This document shows, piece after piece, positions 61,156 to 64,000 of a stretch of 64,000 bases of DNA. Positions within the stretch are counted from its first letter, which is position 1. Each line of letters starts with the position of its first letter. The DNA lies in contig CM028903.1 of NCBI GenBank assembly GCA_016801885.1, positions 1-64,000 on the forward strand. The letters are read 5' to 3'. The stretch comes from Toxotes chatareus (lineage: Eukaryota; Chordata; Actinopteri; Toxotidae). The notes beneath the pieces were generated by a model, which searched no databases, was not told the DNA's origin, and worked only from the letters and a program-made list of their open reading frames with translations. A program made the position numbers and the translations under genes.

Positions 61156-61646
61156 GAGAACGAACTTTATATATAGTTTATAAAATTCTATTTTATATTT
61201 GCATTCAACAGCTCAATGTGTAAACAAGCCACTGTTTGCTGACAATATATACACAAAGTTTAAAGGATGCTACGTTGTTTACCACTGTAACACCCAAGCG
61301 GCCAAAGAATCTCAACTGTTCCAGGCTTAAAAAGACTCTCTATTTGCATGTAACCAGTTATTGTTGTGTTGTGTGAAATTTCACTGAGCCTGCCTAAAGT
61401 CTCATTTTCTCTTGCTTACACTGACCTTCATCACACATTATGCTTCTGTGTTTGAAATGAAAGTATAGATTCAAGTATGGACTGGATCTTTATGATGTAA
61501 AAATCATTTAAAAAAAAAAAGGAAGAAAGAAAGAAACTACCCAACTGAATTTTATTTTCTGAAAACAAATTCAGGAAGGAAATTTAAAAACAGGCTGGTA
61601 CCCAAAAGTCTTTTTTTCTGTTTGTGCTTCTTGCCCCAACTTGCAG
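61156..61646. other. Spacer upstream of G11
   Basis: No gene; duplicate of the spacer before G10. Confidence 0.55.
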
Positions 61647-61711
61647 GTCCACAGAGATGAAACATCACTGTTCAATCAGTACTTTTTATCCTGATCAAAA
61701 CTGTATAAATG
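61647..61711 (+). promoter_or_regulatory. Promoter box and TATA of G11
   Basis: GTCCACAGAGATGAAACATC at 61647, TATAAATG at 61704-61711; box to ATG 135 bp. Confidence 0.65.
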
Positions 61712-61781
61712 CCAGTGCAAGCTTCTGTTGTGCGACACCGTACATGTGATGCCACCCAGTGGGTTAGTCCTCTCAGACAGA

Positions 61782-64000
61782 ATGACGTCCACACAGAGTT
61801 GGCCTGAGCGAGGTTGGGCACTGTTACAGTTGTTGTTAGTGGCGTCTTTCTCTCAGGCTGAGGAGCCGGTGTGCAGGCTGAGAGGGGATCCTGAGAGTCC
61901 TCAGCTGTCTAAGGACGGGGACATTATGCTGGGGGGAATCTTCTCTTTCCACAGCAGCTGGAAGGAAAGAAGAGATACCTACATGCACAAACCACTGCCA
62001 CTGGAATGTATCAGGTAAATTATACTGTAAAAATATTTGGGTTTAAAATATTAAGAGGAAGTGGGTAGAGATAGAAAACAGGTAAAAAAAAAAACTGTGA
62101 TCAAAATAACTACTGAAATGATAAATATTCCCTGTTGTGTGCATCAACGCCATCAATTGCTTTCATGCACTGTGCTATTGTTTCTGTTTGAAGTGCTGTG
62201 ACTACAAAAATGTCACTGTTTGCTTTAAGTTTGAATTTCAGAGAGTTCCAGTTTGCCCAGGCTATGCTTTTTGCCATTGAGGAGATTAACAACAGCACAG
62301 ACTTGCTGCCTGGCATCTCTCTGGGCTATAACATTTATGATACTTGTCGATCAATTGCAAGAGGTGTGAGAGTTGTACTGGCTTTGGCTAATGGAAATGA
62401 AATTGTATCTGCACCCTCTGAGGCACCATGTACTAGACCTGCACAGGTGCAGGTCATTATCGGAGAAACAACTTCTTCTCCTAGTATGGCTATGTCTACT
62501 GTTATTGGACCTTTTAAGATTCCACTGGTGGGTAGGTTTGGTAAATATATTTGTGAAAAAGACTTATTCTGTAATTCCATATATATATTTCTATGTTTAA
62601 TATTTATCTTAAGATGTCATTTCTTTTCTCTTTTAGATCAGTCACTTTGCCACCTGTGCTTGTCTCAGTGACAAAACCAAGTACCCATCCTTCCTCAGAA
62701 CAATACCCAGTGACTACTACCAGAGCAGAGCTCTGGCCCAGCTGGTCAAGCACTTTGGTTGGACTTGGGTTGGAGCTATTAGAAGCAATGATGATTATGG
62801 TAATGATGGCATAGCTACATTCATAGAAACTGCACAGCAGCTGGGAATCTGTCTGGAGTACTCTGTGTCTTTCTTTAGAACAGATCCACCAGACAAAATA
62901 CAAAAGATAATTGACATTATCAAGGCTTCCACCTCCAAGGTGATTGTTGCTTTCCTCGCCCACATGGATATGGATATGTTAATACGTGAGTTGTCCTATC
63001 ACGATTTGACTGGATACCAGTGGGTAGGCAGTGAGGGCTGGATCTTAGATTCTCAAACTGCAGAACTGGATACGCATCATATTCTGGATGGTGCCATAGG
63101 CCTGTCCATCCCCAAAGCACATGTCAGCGGCATGAGAGAGTTCATACTGGATGTGAAGTCACTCAATTCATCTAGTAATGAAATGTTTACTGAATTCTGG
63201 GAGACGTTATTTAACTGTAAGTTCAAACAGTCAGAGTCATCAGCAGAGAATCAGAGAGAATGTACTGGACATGAAGATTTGACTGGAGTTCATAACAGCT
63301 TCACTGATATGTCCCTCATGCCTATATTTAACAATGTTTACAAAGCAGTGTATGCTGTGGCTCATGCACTTCATAGTATTCTGGGCTGTAATGAAACATG
63401 TAACAACAAAGTGCAGCTAGATCCATTCACGGTGAGTTCAACACTAAATACTAACATTGTCATTTTCACATGAGGTCACAAGAAAAATGGTTCCAGTGTT
63501 TTTAAAAGTGTTCCCTCTGTCTGTGATGCTGCTGAGTGATCAGATCTACAGGATGTTTGTCACAATTAACCAAATCATTAACTGTCTTCTTAGATTTTAC
63601 AGCACATAAAAAAGATTCACTTCAAAACAAAGGAAGGAGATGAGGTTTTCTTCAATGAGGACGGAGACCCAGCAGCAAAGTATGAAATTATAAACTGGCA
63701 GCCAAGAGAAAATGACATTGTGGACTTTGTCACAGTTGGTCTTTATGATGCATCTTTACCTGCAGAAAAGCAGCTGAATCTGCACAATAAGACTTTAATT
63801 TGGGCAAAGAACTCAACACAGGTACGTTACCAAGTGTAATTAGTAATAGTAGTATGATTGTTACTGTATGATGATGTTTGGCTTCAGTGAATCAAAATTG
63901 ATAATAGAGGTTTGCAAAGACACCACCTATTTAAATTCTGTGTCTATAAATTTTACTCTTAGTAGCTTTGTTCATGCAGGTGCCTGTGTCAGTCTGCAGT
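61782..64000 (+). CDS. G11: V2R/OlfC class C chemosensory receptor, intact, cut by the window end
   Basis: Exons: 61782-62014, 62242-62527, 62637-63431, 63594-63821 and the first 21 bp of exon 5 from 63980. All lengths equal the family template (233, 286, 795, 228 bp), phases agree and no lesion is present. Signal peptide [20 protein letters not shown], cleavage expected about SQA-EEP. Flytrap landmarks: [80 protein letters not shown] and [13 protein letters not shown]. The remaining cysteine-rich and 7TM exons lie beyond the window. This is the best reference sequence for judging lesions in the others. Confidence 0.9.

Noticed and set aside
1..64000. tRNA, rRNA or other structured RNA genes
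   Set aside because: I saw no cloverleaf, rRNA core or snRNA motif; a covariance-model scan would be needed to exclude them fully.

Overview
The window is vertebrate, almost certainly teleost fish, nuclear DNA. Six-exon genes with canonical GT/AG introns encode class C G-protein-coupled receptors of the vomeronasal type 2 / OlfC olfactory family: signal peptide, Venus-flytrap amino-acid-binding domain over exons 1-4, cysteine-rich NCD3G domain in exon 5 and the start of exon 6, and seven-transmembrane (7TM) domain in exon 6. Interspersed are a teleost-type LINE, a Tc1 transposon and a gypsy fragment, plus microsatellites. The species cannot be fixed from sequence alone; a percomorph such as a cichlid is a guess.

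Layout. Minus strand: gene A (1792-4961), a very divergent relic B (6283-8885) and gene C (9682-13031). After a gene-poor strand-switch region and a 500-N gap (15932-16431), everything receptor-like is on the plus strand. I number these G1 (fragment at 16432), G2 (broken, 17342-18315), G3 (20930-24895), G4 (25750-30687), G5 (32055-34302), G6 (37175-40506), G7 (42253-47338), G8 (5' half only, 48713-49996), a second 500-N gap (50517-51016), G9 (3' part, 51017-53601), G10 (55735-59649) and G11 (61782 to the window end).

The plus-strand array grew by nested tandem duplication. A block of about 16 kb (LINE, gene, gene with Tc1 in intron 5, third gene) occurs twice: LINE-G3-G4-G5 and LINE-G6-G7-G8. 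A newer unit of about 6.05 kb (gene plus gypsy remnant) repeats as G9, G10, G11. Each plus-strand gene with a surviving 5' end has the same promoter box and TATA-like element at nearly constant distance from the ATG.

The frame is rarely clean. G11 is intact as far as it goes and G7 has one clear internal 1-bp lesion. Most other lesions are 1-2 bp indels, many in homopolymers, inside otherwise conserved exons with intact splice sites. Several patches (about 16.4-20.4, 28.1-33.4 and 34.4-36.6 kb) are littered with single-base insertions even in introns, LINE and Tc1. I read this as largely assembly or long-read error over a truly duplicated cluster, with real pseudogenes (B, G2, G5, G8) among them. 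A roughly 277-bp stretch of exon 6 is almost identical between both minus-strand genes and the plus-strand array, although the rest of those genes is strongly diverged, which points to gene conversion.
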